From Candidatus Sericytochromatia bacterium (GTDB lineage: Bacteria; Cyanobacteriota; Sericytochromatia; UBA7694): a DNA stretch of 64,000 nucleotides. Location: NCBI GenBank assembly GCA_018780035.1, contig JADMKE010000028.1, positions 45,170 through 109,169 on the forward strand, given 5' to 3'. Shown piece after piece: positions 27,311 through 37,114 of the stretch. Each line of letters begins with the position of its first letter. Within the stretch, counting starts at the first letter, position 1. Position numbers and translations under genes: made by a program. The notes beneath the pieces are model-generated. The model had not been told where the DNA came from. It did not search any database and was given only the letters and a program-made list of their open reading frames with translations.

Positions 27311-28148
27311 AGACAATCAAATCCTCACCCTCTATTCCCTTTCTGACTCAACGGGCCAAACAGCGGAGACCCTCTCTAAGGCGGCCATTCGCCAGTTTCG
27401 CCATGCTCAAGAGATCAAATATGTGCCCCTGCCCCGGATCACACGCCAAGAACAAATCGACAAAATTATCAAAATCATGGAACAGTCCCGTCCCTGCATG
27501 ATTGCGTATACCCTCTCGATTCCGGCCTTAAAAGAGTATATCGACCAGCAGGCCGCCCTGTTTAAAATTCCCATTGTCAATTTGCTCGACCCGCTGATTC
27601 AGACCATTAGCAAACAATTGGGGATTACCCCTCCTCGCAATGAGCGGGGCATGATGCACGAATTGGACGAAGAGTATTTTAAGCGGATTGAAGCCGTCGA
27701 ATTTGCAATCAAACTCGACGATGGCAAAGACCCCAAAGGCATGGAAAAGGCGGATATCATTCTGGTGGGGGTTTCTCGCACCTCAAAAACCCCGACCTGC
27801 ATGTATTTGGCTCAGAATTATGCCATGAAAGTGGCGAACAACCCTTTGGTATATAACGTTGCCCCGCCCAAAGAATTGTTTGAGCACAAAGACAAATGTG
27901 TTGGCCTCAAAATTCGCCCTGAGGTCCTTCACGATATCCGCACAGCCCGTTTACAGAGTTTGGGTCTGCCTGCCCACTCCTCTTATGCCGACTTTGAACA
28001 GATCAAAGTCGAAATGGACTATGCCGATCGCATTATCGAAGAACTGGGTTGTCCGATTGTCGATGTCTCCCACAAAGCCGTCGAAGAGACAGCCACCGAG
28101 ATCATGTATTTGCGTTTTCCCAAGCCCCATTCCAAAGAGTTAAAATAA
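27303..28148 (+). CDS. ppsR: Pyruvate,water dikinase regulatory protein
   Basis: A 281-residue DUF299-family bifunctional kinase/phosphorylase that uses ADP to inactivate, and phosphate to reactivate, PEP synthase or pyruvate phosphate dikinase. Family segments: LYSLSDSTGQTAETL at the start, the P-loop-like ILVGVSRTSKTPT near residue 150, and YADFEQIKVEMDYADRI with DVSHKAVEETA at the C terminus. The ATG at 27303 is chosen because it gives the normal N terminus; a longer frame inside gcvPB has no ribosome site. Overlap with gcvPB means coupled translation. The target dikinase is not in this window, so whether PpsA or PPDK is the partner is open. Confidence 0.93.
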   Translation: MSEDNQILTLYSLSDSTGQTAETLSKAAIRQFRHAQEIKYVPLPRITRQEQIDKIIKIMEQSRPCMIAYTLSIPALKEYIDQQAALFKIPIVNLLDPLIQTISKQLGITPPRNERGMMHELDEEYFKRIEAVEFAIKLDDGKDPKGMEKADIILVGVSRTSKTPTCMYLAQNYAMKVANNPLVYNVAPPKELFEHKDKCVGLKIRPEVLHDIRTARLQSLGLPAHSSYADFEQIKVEMDYADRIIEELGCPIVDVSHKAVEETATEIMYLRFPKPHSKELK

Positions 28149-28170
28149 CTTCAAACAAAGATCCGGGCTT

Positions 28171-31100
28171 TTAAAGCAAACGCGCCAAATCCCTGCGCAA
28201 TTCGCTATAGGCGATCGGATGAATCTCTTCCAAACGGACTTCCCCGTAACTCTCAGAACGGCGCAAAAGCACATGGAAAACCTCCACTTCGGGGTATTCT
28301 TTGAGGGCCCAAAGATGGTATTCAAGTGTCAATTCTGCCAACAGGCCCCGCCCCAGTTCTTTGCAAAGTAAACCTTCTGAATTTTTGGGGGCTTTCCAAT
28401 CGGCATCATTGATCAAAGCCAAAACTTTGCCCGAGGCAACTTTGCCAGGATCTGGCAATCGGGTTTTGTTCAACTCTGCCAAAGTCGGAATAAAGATCTC
28501 CCGTTCCAATTGTTCAAAGGGCTGTACTCTCAATTCCTGGGCCCAGAACGCCCGCCAATTTTGAAGCGTGGGCAAGATCTCCACGGGGTGCACCAGTCCA
28601 ATTTCTTGCCCCAGAGTCAGGTTGACAGGCTGCCGATTGAGATCGACAAACACCCCTTCGCTGTTGAGGCAGACTGTGCGATTTGGACGTTCTTCTCCGG
28701 CGAGATAGATTCCCCAAACCAAACCAAACACAAGGGGTTTGAGCAGCGGATGGTTGAGTAAAGTCGATTCAAAGGCCTGCACAGACCAGCGCCGTCCCTG
28801 GTACATGGCTCTTTCCAATCGCAATTTTTGAAACGCAATTTGTTTTTCCAACTCTTTTTGGGCCTGTTTGAGGTTTTTCAGGGCTTTGGGCTCGCCTTTA
28901 CTCGGCATCTTGGGCCGTTTTTTGCCCGCGCCATCAAACAATTCCAGAACTCCCCCCGCGCTGATTTGCAAGCGCAAACCCTGACCTTCGCCCAGATCAA
29001 AATCCCTGCCACTGGCGTGATCCAGTCCATATTTGGGTACCAGGCGATCTCCCAGACCTTCTGAACCCTCGGGGTTTTCTTGGGCCAGTTTGCGCATGAG
29101 TTGCGCGGCTTTGTCTTGCACGCTGGGATAACGGGTCTTGAGGGACAGTCGGTGGAGTTCGGGCCAGGCGTTTTCGACATTTTCCATGGCAAATAGCAGT
29201 TCCAGTCCCAATAGTGCCCTTTGCACCGAACGCTCGCCGGGCCATTTTTCCAAACGGGGCACCAGTTGGCGTACCGCTTCTTCTGCCCCCCAATGGGCCA
29301 AACCCCAAAAGGCCCATTCTTGTTTGAGACTGCCCCCATCACCCAGCCAGAGTTCAAACAGACCCAACACAAAGGCTTCCAAAGATTCCGGGCTGCAGAG
29401 TTGTCTGACCTTTTCGATCCCGCAATAGGGCCGTCCTGGGCTGTCGAGCATCAAGGTCAGAGCCAAAATGTCCAGGCTCTCTGTGGGCAAACTTTCGCCA
29501 CTTTTGAGCCTGACAGGTGGCAATTGATCTGGTTTCCAAAAAGAGGGCAATTTGGGCCGTTTGCCTGGCCGCAACAAAAAGGGGTCCAGACCCACAAGGC
29601 CGTCCATTGCAAGTTGAACTTCAGGAGAAAATTCCGTCTTCAAGGACTGAAATTCAACCTGGCTGATAGCCGCAGTTTGTGATTCAGTGCCCGAAATGAT
29701 CTGTATCACCCTGCGCAGGGCCTCGATTTGTAAGCCCCATTTGGGGTTTAAACACAGTGGAATCAAGCCCCGCAGAGCCGTGGCCGGGTGCCTTAAAAAC
29801 CAGGTATTGCAGATTCCCCGTTGCGAAGCCAGCGTGAGTCCTTTGAGCAAAACAGGCACAACTCCGGGGGTATCAAAATAACAAAGGGTGGGATATGTCG
29901 CATCCGGGAATTTATTGAGCAGGCCCAAAAAACCGGGCAATCCCGCTATACCAAAGCGCATTGCCAATTTGCTCAAATCTTCTGAACTGGGATCGTAGGG
30001 ATTCCAGCGACTGCAAGGTGTTTCGTTCCAGAATTTTAAAGCCGCTGTATCTGAGAGCCAGTCGAGGTGGTGCAACATGACATGGTCAAAACCCGAAAAC
30101 CGGTTTAACATTTCGGGGTCCCGTTTGTCTGTCAGGGGGGGCTTGTCGTAAATATACGGTCTAAATTCTGAATGGCTTTCGAGTACAGGCCTGGAAAAAT
30201 CCATTTTGGCTGGGGAGAGTGGCAGTTCTAGATCGTTAAATTTTGGCCAGGACTTACAAATTTCTTCGGAAAATTGCCAATTTTCAGATTTAAAATAGCT
30301 GGGCAAAGCTGCAGCCGCCGGAGCAGAGGGGGCTTCGGGTAAAAAACGCCCCAATTCATTTCCATATTCCTGTTTGAGTGTCATTAAGCTCTCAGCTGAG
30401 ACGCTGCGCAAGAGGCCTGTCAGCAAGGATTCTGCCTCGGGGTAACTTTTGCGTTTGTGCAGGCCCTGAATTAAAATTTTTATGCCGATCAGGGGGTTTT
30501 GACTGAGCTGGAGATGGGCTTCTTTGCCTGCATCTTTGTGTTTAAGTAAATGAAACCAACAGCTGAATGCCGCCTCTGATTGAATTAATTTGAGTACAGA
30601 CACCGCTTTTTTGCGAATTGCGGCTCTTTTGCCTGCCACAATCCAGGCATATAAGCTCTGGGTTGCGCCCTGGCCTGCACGTTCCAAGAGCCAGAACAGG
30701 GCGGGTTCGTGGATCAGTGAAAGGGTGTCCCACAAATCTGGGTGCGCCTTGGCCAAAGAGATAAAATTTTCTGCCATTTGATCCAATAATTCTGGATTGC
30801 GCAGCCAGGGCCAGAGCAACCAACCGGATTTCCACAGATCGTAATCCGTGCTTGGTTTAAGTGCCAACCATGCTGAGATATCCGTCTCTTGCCAATCCGC
30901 TTGGTTATAAAACAGCCAGTCCAAACCCAGGCGCAGACTCAACTGAGCTTTGCTCCGCAGGTCCTCTAGTGAGTGTGCCAAGGCCTCAGCAGCAGGGGGC
31001 TCCAGCTTTTCAATTTGTGCACGCAGGCCCCAAATTTTGGCATTTCCCAGTTCTCTTTCGCTGAGTGGGGCAGGGAAATTCCGACGTTTGATCTCTGTGA

Positions 31101-31887
31101 CATATCTTTTGTGTTCAGCGTTGTAACAGACTTCTGAATGGATGTATAACGATGCCACCCAGGCTTGCAGACAGGCCTCTGGGCCCAAGAGCTGCCATAA
31201 AAAATCCACAGCCTGTCTGCGGCGACTTAAAGCCATGATCAGCGCTGCACTTTCTCTGGAGAGTTGTTGGGGGCTGACTGAAATGGCCAAATTGCGCATC
31301 TCTTTTCCCAATTCCTCCCAGGTGGTATCCCCCATCCAAAGTATATTTTGCAGGGCCTTTTCCAACTCGGGACCGAGACTTTTCCAGGCCGAAGTGGTAT
31401 CGGCCTCGGGTTTTAAAACCACGATCTCTCCGGGATAGGTAAATTTGTAAAACTGCGTGACCAGCTCTTTTTCACGCAGTTTGGCGGTCCAGTTGATGCC
31501 TGGAATGAGAGCTGGCATTGAGACGGGTTTTGGGGTGAGGTTTGAGGGGAGAGGTGAGGTCGTTATTGAAGGGGGTTTTGAAGCTGTCTTTGAAGTGGTT
31601 TTTGAAGTCATCTTGGGCAATGTGTTTGGGGGGGGATTTGGGAGCGTTTTATTTGCGGCTGAGGCCGCCTCGTTTGCTTCTGGGCCGAGTGCCAGATAGC
31701 CTTTTTTTAATTTGGCTTTAAGCATTTGTTCCAAAAATTGCTCGGCTTCGGTTTCAGAACCAAACTGTTTGACCTGGCTTTGACCCGATGTGCCTGTTCG
31801 TCCCCATTGGATTTGGACTTCGCAGCCTACCCGCTCAATTTGCCAAAATTTATCGGCATTGCCTTCTGTATACCCCAGCTTGTGCAT
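28171..31887 (-). CDS. WGR-domain and DUF4132 giant protein
   Basis: A 1238-residue protein. Residues 1-80 are a WGR domain (FWQIERVGCEVQIQWGRTG, then FGSETEAEQFLEQML), a nucleic-acid-binding module known from PARPs and MolR-like proteins. A Pro/Thr/Ser/Lys linker follows (about 85-130). The long middle is helical. The C terminus (about 1020-1238) shows what I take as DUF4132: RRWSVQAFESTLLNHPLLK, GLVWGIYLAGE, IGLVHPVEILPTLQNW and QPFEQLEREIF. DUF4132 proteins are found near stress and DNA-damage-related genes; biochemical function is not established. It is separated from the divergent 598-residue unknown gene by about 100 bp with a symmetrical promoter region. Confidence 0.82.
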   Translation of the reverse strand: MHKLGYTEGNADKFWQIERVGCEVQIQWGRTGTSGQSQVKQFGSETEAEQFLEQMLKAKLKKGYLALGPEANEAASAANKTLPNPPPNTLPKMTSKTTSKTASKPPSITTSPLPSNLTPKPVSMPALIPGINWTAKLREKELVTQFYKFTYPGEIVVLKPEADTTSAWKSLGPELEKALQNILWMGDTTWEELGKEMRNLAISVSPQQLSRESAALIMALSRRRQAVDFLWQLLGPEACLQAWVASLYIHSEVCYNAEHKRYVTEIKRRNFPAPLSERELGNAKIWGLRAQIEKLEPPAAEALAHSLEDLRSKAQLSLRLGLDWLFYNQADWQETDISAWLALKPSTDYDLWKSGWLLWPWLRNPELLDQMAENFISLAKAHPDLWDTLSLIHEPALFWLLERAGQGATQSLYAWIVAGKRAAIRKKAVSVLKLIQSEAAFSCWFHLLKHKDAGKEAHLQLSQNPLIGIKILIQGLHKRKSYPEAESLLTGLLRSVSAESLMTLKQEYGNELGRFLPEAPSAPAAAALPSYFKSENWQFSEEICKSWPKFNDLELPLSPAKMDFSRPVLESHSEFRPYIYDKPPLTDKRDPEMLNRFSGFDHVMLHHLDWLSDTAALKFWNETPCSRWNPYDPSSEDLSKLAMRFGIAGLPGFLGLLNKFPDATYPTLCYFDTPGVVPVLLKGLTLASQRGICNTWFLRHPATALRGLIPLCLNPKWGLQIEALRRVIQIISGTESQTAAISQVEFQSLKTEFSPEVQLAMDGLVGLDPFLLRPGKRPKLPSFWKPDQLPPVRLKSGESLPTESLDILALTLMLDSPGRPYCGIEKVRQLCSPESLEAFVLGLFELWLGDGGSLKQEWAFWGLAHWGAEEAVRQLVPRLEKWPGERSVQRALLGLELLFAMENVENAWPELHRLSLKTRYPSVQDKAAQLMRKLAQENPEGSEGLGDRLVPKYGLDHASGRDFDLGEGQGLRLQISAGGVLELFDGAGKKRPKMPSKGEPKALKNLKQAQKELEKQIAFQKLRLERAMYQGRRWSVQAFESTLLNHPLLKPLVFGLVWGIYLAGEERPNRTVCLNSEGVFVDLNRQPVNLTLGQEIGLVHPVEILPTLQNWRAFWAQELRVQPFEQLEREIFIPTLAELNKTRLPDPGKVASGKVLALINDADWKAPKNSEGLLCKELGRGLLAELTLEYHLWALKEYPEVEVFHVLLRRSESYGEVRLEEIHPIAYSELRRDLARLL

Positions 31888-31917
31888 TTTGGACGTTCGT
31901 CTCCCTATTTGCTCAGA

Positions 31918-31967
31918 TTTACGTTTCCCATCCTGTCTATTATAATACAGAAGTATACAGTTCGGAA
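31918..31967. promoter_or_regulatory. Symmetrical divergent promoter region
   Basis: ATTATAAT (31939-31946) is its own reverse complement, so a TATAAT is readable on both strands. On the plus strand ATTACG (31918-31923) gives a 17-bp spacing; on the minus strand TTCCGA (31962-31967) does the same. The DUF4132 gene and the 598-residue gene may thus share one divergent promoter core. Confidence 0.45.
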
Positions 31968-31990
31968 AAGTTTTTTTAAGGCGGGTTGTG

Positions 31991-33787
31991 ATGCGTTATC
32001 ATCTGGTGATTCAAGCTCCTGACGGGGATTTGACCCCCTTTTTTGAACAATTTAAAAGCCGTGGCTTACAAGCCGAGCTTCCCAACGAAACCCAAACTTT
32101 GACCTGGTGTGGCTTTCATGACTGGCAGGTCTCAAGTGCAGAACTTCAGGCCTGGTTTTCCTCCTGGCCAGACTCAGGGCTGTGGTTGGTTTTAGAACCC
32201 AATTCACTCTTGCGGGGACATCCCCTGTCCGCATTGACACCTGTGCAAAATCTGCCTGAATTTACATCTCTCGCTGAACTGACCTCTTTTCTGGCTGAAG
32301 GATTGGCCTTTCCCCCTGACGAACTGCTCAAACAGGCTGAAACCTTGATGCCGAGTGGCAAATTGTCCCTTGTTCAATCGCTGCGCCCCGTATTGCCCCT
32401 CTTTTTAAGTGTCTTGGGTTTGCCCTCGGTTTTGGGTTCAGAACCCCTCGTGCCAGACAAAACCGAGCAAGCACCGGCTTCTCCCCTCAGCCAAATCCAA
32501 CATTTGGCCGGAAATCTCACCCTGCAGCCACTTGATCAGGCCCTGTGTTTAAAATCCGATTCTGCCCCGCTGCTTTTGTTTGTATTGGGCTGGTTGGCCG
32601 CTGAATATGTGGCCCCGCTGTTCTGTTTGGATTTTGAAGCCTGCTCAACCCCTTTGCCCCAACTCCAATGGCCAGCCATTGCCCGTTCGGTACTCGTGCA
32701 AGCAGAGAACCCCCCTCTGCGCTCTTATTTGCACTGTGAGCCCGATGGCACTCCTTTTGGCAACTGGGGAGCTTTTGCCGACGCCTGGGCATATCTCTTG
32801 CCCCAACTGCCTTTTGGGATACGTCTGGAACTCTGCTTGGCACCATTGGCCCTGGAGGCTGAATCTGAAGACAAACCCAACCCTGGTGGCATTCAGCGTT
32901 ATGCGGGCATTTTGCAAAAAACAGGATTTTTGCTTGAAGCTGCAGCACCCATCAGAGATTCCTTCCGGCTCGCTCAGGCCTTGGCATTGGCCGAATGGGT
33001 TGTCAATGGGGGGGAATACAACCTCGGTTCTACTGAGGCGCTCAGCCGTTTTTGTTTAGATGCAGAGCGAGAAATGGCTGAACTTGACCGCGATTATTTT
33101 GTTTCCGCTGATTACCACATCGCTGTGCCTGATGGGGCCAGACGGGCTTTTTTGGGGCGACGGCTGTTTTTAAGGGGCTTTGCTGACGTCTGGGACTTAT
33201 CTCAGAGCCAGACCCTGATGGCTGAATGTGATACCGCTCAACTTGAGTTGGGTTCCTATGGGACCCAATCGCCGATTCAAGGAGCGGAATTGCTCTTTCA
33301 GGGACACTCCGGCAATTTCTGGTCTGCAAAACACGCATGTTTAAATTTACTTCAAGAACGGCAATTGGCAGAGGCCACTCAGTGGTGGGAAGCAGAGGGC
33401 TTTCAAACCATGACTGATCTGGTTTGGGAACCGGCCTCAGATGTGTATTTACGCCTGCTATTGGCGGATAACCACAAGGGAATAGCCCTCTTATTACTCA
33501 GTTCCTTTCGTTTTGAAACCGAAATAGTCACTTGGTTTGCCGATGGGGCCCGCGGCGTGAGCAGCAGTAGCACTGACCTGCCTGACTTCTCTAAGCAGAA
33601 AGTGTATTATTATTCTTGGCCAGAAGGGGCTTTAAGTGAACGCATTGCCGCCCATTGGCAACAGGCCGAGGCTTACCATTTACAAACAAAAAGTCCAATT
33701 TTAAGCTTGCCAGATCAGCTACTCGGGATCTTGCCCCTGATCGATCAAAACCTGCAATTGGTGATCAAGGCCCAAACGCTGTTCTGA
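31991..33787 (+). CDS. Hypothetical protein, 598 aa
   Basis: I do not recognise a family. The ATG at 31991 is preferred to the GTG three bases earlier because AAGGCGGG lies at a normal distance. The protein is soluble, acidic and Leu/Pro-rich. It begins with a compact domain (MRYHLVIQAPDGDLTPFFEQF) reminiscent of a small alpha/beta unit, has a Pro/Gln hinge near 150-170, and a C-terminal half with several aromatic-rich segments (VTWFADGARGV, KVYYYSWPEGAL). No signal peptide, membrane segment, nucleotide motif or zinc ligands are visible. Divergent to, and possibly co-regulated with, the WGR-DUF4132 gene. Confidence 0.7.
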   Translation: MRYHLVIQAPDGDLTPFFEQFKSRGLQAELPNETQTLTWCGFHDWQVSSAELQAWFSSWPDSGLWLVLEPNSLLRGHPLSALTPVQNLPEFTSLAELTSFLAEGLAFPPDELLKQAETLMPSGKLSLVQSLRPVLPLFLSVLGLPSVLGSEPLVPDKTEQAPASPLSQIQHLAGNLTLQPLDQALCLKSDSAPLLLFVLGWLAAEYVAPLFCLDFEACSTPLPQLQWPAIARSVLVQAENPPLRSYLHCEPDGTPFGNWGAFADAWAYLLPQLPFGIRLELCLAPLALEAESEDKPNPGGIQRYAGILQKTGFLLEAAAPIRDSFRLAQALALAEWVVNGGEYNLGSTEALSRFCLDAEREMAELDRDYFVSADYHIAVPDGARRAFLGRRLFLRGFADVWDLSQSQTLMAECDTAQLELGSYGTQSPIQGAELLFQGHSGNFWSAKHACLNLLQERQLAEATQWWEAEGFQTMTDLVWEPASDVYLRLLLADNHKGIALLLLSSFRFETEIVTWFADGARGVSSSSTDLPDFSKQKVYYYSWPEGALSERIAAHWQQAEAYHLQTKSPILSLPDQLLGILPLIDQNLQLVIKAQTLF

Positions 33788-33810
33788 TCTGAATTTGCAT
33801 GCGTTCATTC

Positions 33811-33842
33811 GCTCAGGCGCTCAGGCGCTCATGCGCTCATGC
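33811..33842. repeat. 8-bp tandem repeats at the end of the HEAT gene
   Basis: GCTCAGGC twice then GCTCATGC twice form a 32-bp array. It covers the last codons and the stop (33829-33831) of the HEAT-repeat gene on the minus strand, so the C-terminal residues MRMSA are repeat-derived. Confidence 0.6.
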
Positions 33843-35556
33843 GCATCGCGTGTTGGGTATTTTGATGGGCATCGACCAAAAACCGGCCCAGGGCTTCCGA
33901 AGCGTATTCTCTTACATAAATCGACTCGTCTTTGAGCGCTTTTTTAAGCGCCACAAAGGCATCGGGATCTCTGAATTGACCCAACGTTCGGGCCGCGCAC
34001 ATACGAATAATTTCATCGGGATCATTCAGCGCCTGAATAAAGGTCTGCAGGCTTTGGGGTGAATGAAAATGGGCCAGGGCCTCAGCCACTTTTTGTCTGA
34101 CCGACGTGCGGCGGTCCATCATAGCGGCAATCAAAGCCGGGACCGCTTTGGGATTGTTTAAGCTGCGCAAGGCCTGAGAGGCAGCGATCCGAACATTAAA
34201 ATTTTTGTCTTGCAAGGCTTCAAGCAAAACATCCAATGAATCCGGGTCTTGAATCAGAGCCAAGGCCCGACAGGCCTGACTGCGGATCTCTGCCTCTTCA
34301 TCAATCAGGGCCTTATACAGGAAAGGCAGTGCCGCCTGGGCTTTTAATTGGCCCAGGGCCTTGATCCCCATTAAGCGAATGCAGGCATAATCACTTTGGG
34401 CTTTGCTGAGAATCTCGGGAATCACAGCGGGTTCACCCAATTGACCCAATGCTTGTAATGCCGCTGCCACCACTTGGGGTTCGGAATCGTTTAAGGCCTG
34501 CAATAGCGGGTTCAGGCTTTCTTGATCCCGGTAATTCCCCATGGTTTCCGCAGCCTGTCGCCGCACATCTGGGGCCTCATCTTGCAGTGCTCTGATGAGT
34601 CCAGCCAAAACCCGAATATCTTTAAATTGCCCCAGTGCCCAAATCACTTTGACTTTGACTTCACTGGCCGGATCATTCAGGGTCTGCATTAAATTGAGCA
34701 GGGTTGTGGCCTTTTTGTAGCGGCCCAAGGCCTCCGCTGCCGCCTCGCGAACACAGGCTGAATCATCTTCTAATGCCATTGTCACGGCATCGAGAGCCTC
34801 TGGATGACGCAACATGCCCAAGGCTTCAACCGCCCTGCGCCGAACCTGGGCTTTGCGATCTTTTAAAAAGCCTAAAAAGAGCCGCAGGCAGCGGGAATCA
34901 CGTTGCATGCCCAGCGCTTCGATCAATTTATCGCGAATATCGAGGTTTTTTTTCTGTAAAAGGGTCATTAAAGGCGCTACGGCCTCTGGGCAATTGAGCA
35001 AACTCAGTGCTTCTGCAGCTTTGTACCTGACAAAATAGCGGGGGTCGTGTAAGGCTTTGAGCAGGGGTTTGAGCGAAATTTCTGCCCGCAACAGGCCCAG
35101 CGCTTCGATCACATGGTAACGCACCCAGGCGTGGGGATCTTGGAGTGCCTCCAAAAGTGCGGCCACGGCCCGCAGATCCCCCACTTGGCTGAGGGCCCAA
35201 GCCGCTTTAAACCGCACTTCGGGGTTGGCATCCCGCAGGGCCTGGATCAGCGAAAACACTGTTTTGGGAGATTGCAACAAGCCCAAAGAGCGGGCTGCAT
35301 TAAAACGCACTTCGCCGTCTTCATCATGCAGGGCATCGGTTAAACCATCCACCGCGCGCAGATCTTTTAAAAAGCCAAGGGCCTGGGCTGCTGCTTCCCG
35401 CAAAAGCGGCTGCGGGTCGCGCAGGGCCTTCAAAAGCGGATCCAAGGCTTCAGGATCACCACTTTCACCCAATGCCAAGGCAGCATCGATCTGTTGAGCG
35501 GGTTCTCCCTGTTGAAGCAAGATAAGCCAGTCTTGGTGAGATACGAGTGAATTCAT
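33829..35556 (-). CDS. HEAT-repeat protein (PBS lyase type)
   Basis: A 575-residue protein consisting almost entirely of HEAT-like units of about 31 residues. The consensus is visible many times: A-L-x-D-P-x-x-x-V-R-x-x-A-A-x-A-L-G, for example PLLREAAAQALGFLKD, GEVRFNAARSLGLLQ, ACVREAAAEALGRYK and AEIRSQACRALALIQD. Up to about 17 units are expected. ATG at 35556 is preferred over the TTG three bases earlier. Such PBS-lyase HEAT repeats occur in phycobilin lyases and in many scaffold proteins; no catalytic residue is identified, so a protein-protein scaffold is most likely. Single gene with its own upstream region of about 200 bp (35557-35766). Confidence 0.88.
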   Translation of the reverse strand: MNSLVSHQDWLILLQQGEPAQQIDAALALGESGDPEALDPLLKALRDPQPLLREAAAQALGFLKDLRAVDGLTDALHDEDGEVRFNAARSLGLLQSPKTVFSLIQALRDANPEVRFKAAWALSQVGDLRAVAALLEALQDPHAWVRYHVIEALGLLRAEISLKPLLKALHDPRYFVRYKAAEALSLLNCPEAVAPLMTLLQKKNLDIRDKLIEALGMQRDSRCLRLFLGFLKDRKAQVRRRAVEALGMLRHPEALDAVTMALEDDSACVREAAAEALGRYKKATTLLNLMQTLNDPASEVKVKVIWALGQFKDIRVLAGLIRALQDEAPDVRRQAAETMGNYRDQESLNPLLQALNDSEPQVVAAALQALGQLGEPAVIPEILSKAQSDYACIRLMGIKALGQLKAQAALPFLYKALIDEEAEIRSQACRALALIQDPDSLDVLLEALQDKNFNVRIAASQALRSLNNPKAVPALIAAMMDRRTSVRQKVAEALAHFHSPQSLQTFIQALNDPDEIIRMCAARTLGQFRDPDAFVALKKALKDESIYVREYASEALGRFLVDAHQNTQHAMRMSA

Positions 35557-35766
35557 CAAATCGTGTCCAGAGCGTTGATCTTATTATCATACGCCATGAT
35601 TGACAAAAGGTTACATAGTCAACTTCAAATAAAATTAATATTTAATTCTTTGTTTAAAATAGAGGGCAATTTATGACATTTTAAGTACATGAGGGGGTCT
35701 TCCTGTTCAGTCAGCCCAGGCGTATACTAAAAAAATGAGGATCTCAAAAAGGCAGGTTGAGCGGTT
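35557..35766. other. Intergenic, divergent promoter space
   Basis: AT-rich 210-bp space between the HEAT gene and the metallopeptidase-like lipoprotein gene. A TATACT (35723-35728) could be the -10 for the lipoprotein gene, 38 bp before its start. No gene was found in it. Confidence 0.4.
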
Positions 35767-37074
35767 TTGAAAGCGGGTCTGATTCAAATTTTTTTGCCAG
35801 CTTTGGTGGCGGGCTGCAGTTTTTTACCGGCCCTCCCTCCGGTCTCCTCTCCGCTCCAAAGCCAGGCCGCAAAAGCCAAACAGGCCCAAGCAGATTTGCT
35901 TGACCAGCCTCAGAAATGGCCCCATCTGCTCAACTCCAAACGCTATCCACTCACTGTTCGTTATTTACTTCCTGGAGACAAAAGCCAGGCTGAGCGGGTG
36001 ATGGGCTATCTCGAAAAAAGCTGGCAAGTTGAAATTGAACAGATGGGCTTTCCACCCCCCATTCCTTCAGACAGCACTGGCAGCAAACGTCTTCAGGTCT
36101 ATCTCATGCGGGGAGCAGATACTGCTGTTGAGGCCACCCGTCCGAGTAAACAGCCAGATCTTTGGTGGGATGCCTGGGAATCGTATCTCAGCATCGATGC
36201 CTGGGGGCCTTATGGCGGCGAAATCCTGGATTCGACCACGGCCCATGAATTTAACCATGCTTTACACGCCGCTTTGGATTGGTACGAAAGTCCGGGCTTC
36301 TTTGAGACCTCTGCGACCTTTATTCAAGACAAGGTCTATCCCGAAGACAACGATTATCTGCAGCAGATCGAAGACTTTCAAAGCCGACCCGAATGGCCGG
36401 TTCACCATTTTGACAATTACAAGACATGGTATCCGTATGGGGCATGTCTGTATCTCTTTTTTCTGGAGCAGCGCTATTTTGCCAATCAGCCCCATTTTCT
36501 CGCCCAGATCTGGAAAAACAGCCGCAACAGACCCCGGCCTTTTGATCCCAAAACAGGCTATCCCAGCCCAGGCAGCAACGAACCCGATTGGGTCGATGCC
36601 CTCGAAGGTCTCTTACCACGGGGGGTGGATTATGCCCAAACGGTGGTGGAGTTTGCCCGCTGGCGCTGGTACACAGGGCGCCACAGCGATGGCAAACATT
36701 TTCATGAAGGGGCTTTGCTCAGCCCCAAAGCAGAAGTGCGAATTCAGTCCACGCTGGTACCCGGTCAAACCTACCGCTCTCAGGGGCCCCTGCCAATGGG
36801 CAGTGAATACCTCAAACTCAAGCGGCCTGCTCCTGGCCAGAAATTGCAAATCAAACTCCAAGCGGAAGGCCGTTTTGCGCTTCAGCTTGTGCCCGGTCTC
36901 AGCCCAAATTCGGATGGAGATATGCTGGATCCAAATGGCCAAGTTGAATTTGGAAATCTGCCCGAACGCACTTTGATTCTAACGGCTTTGCCTCCTGCAG
37001 ACAGGCCTGTGGATCCCGACCTGCCTGCAGGTAAGCCGCAAGCGTTTCAGATTTTGAGCACAGTCACTCCTTAG
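35767..37074 (+). CDS. Lipoprotein, putative zinc metallopeptidase
   Basis: A 435-residue exported protein with a lipobox (FLPALVAGC, cysteine 17), so it should be attached to the outer face of a membrane. The motif T-T-A-H-E-F-N-H (HExxH) is near residue 160, and 20 residues on, SPGFFETSATFIQD offers a glutamate as third zinc ligand, the gluzincin arrangement (HExxH then E). A W-Y-P-Y-G-A-C-L segment near 220 also recurs in such proteins. The C terminus (330-435) looks like a beta-rich accessory domain with no catalytic residues. The start is TTG at 35767 after AGGCAGG. Substrate unknown. Function from motif only; I did not recognise the subfamily with certainty. Confidence 0.75.
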   Translation: MKAGLIQIFLPALVAGCSFLPALPPVSSPLQSQAAKAKQAQADLLDQPQKWPHLLNSKRYPLTVRYLLPGDKSQAERVMGYLEKSWQVEIEQMGFPPPIPSDSTGSKRLQVYLMRGADTAVEATRPSKQPDLWWDAWESYLSIDAWGPYGGEILDSTTAHEFNHALHAALDWYESPGFFETSATFIQDKVYPEDNDYLQQIEDFQSRPEWPVHHFDNYKTWYPYGACLYLFFLEQRYFANQPHFLAQIWKNSRNRPRPFDPKTGYPSPGSNEPDWVDALEGLLPRGVDYAQTVVEFARWRWYTGRHSDGKHFHEGALLSPKAEVRIQSTLVPGQTYRSQGPLPMGSEYLKLKRPAPGQKLQIKLQAEGRFALQLVPGLSPNSDGDMLDPNGQVEFGNLPERTLILTALPPADRPVDPDLPAGKPQAFQILSTVTP

Positions 37075-37114
37075 CACTCTCTAAAAACGCCTTTCTGCAA
37101 TCTTTGTTGCAGGT

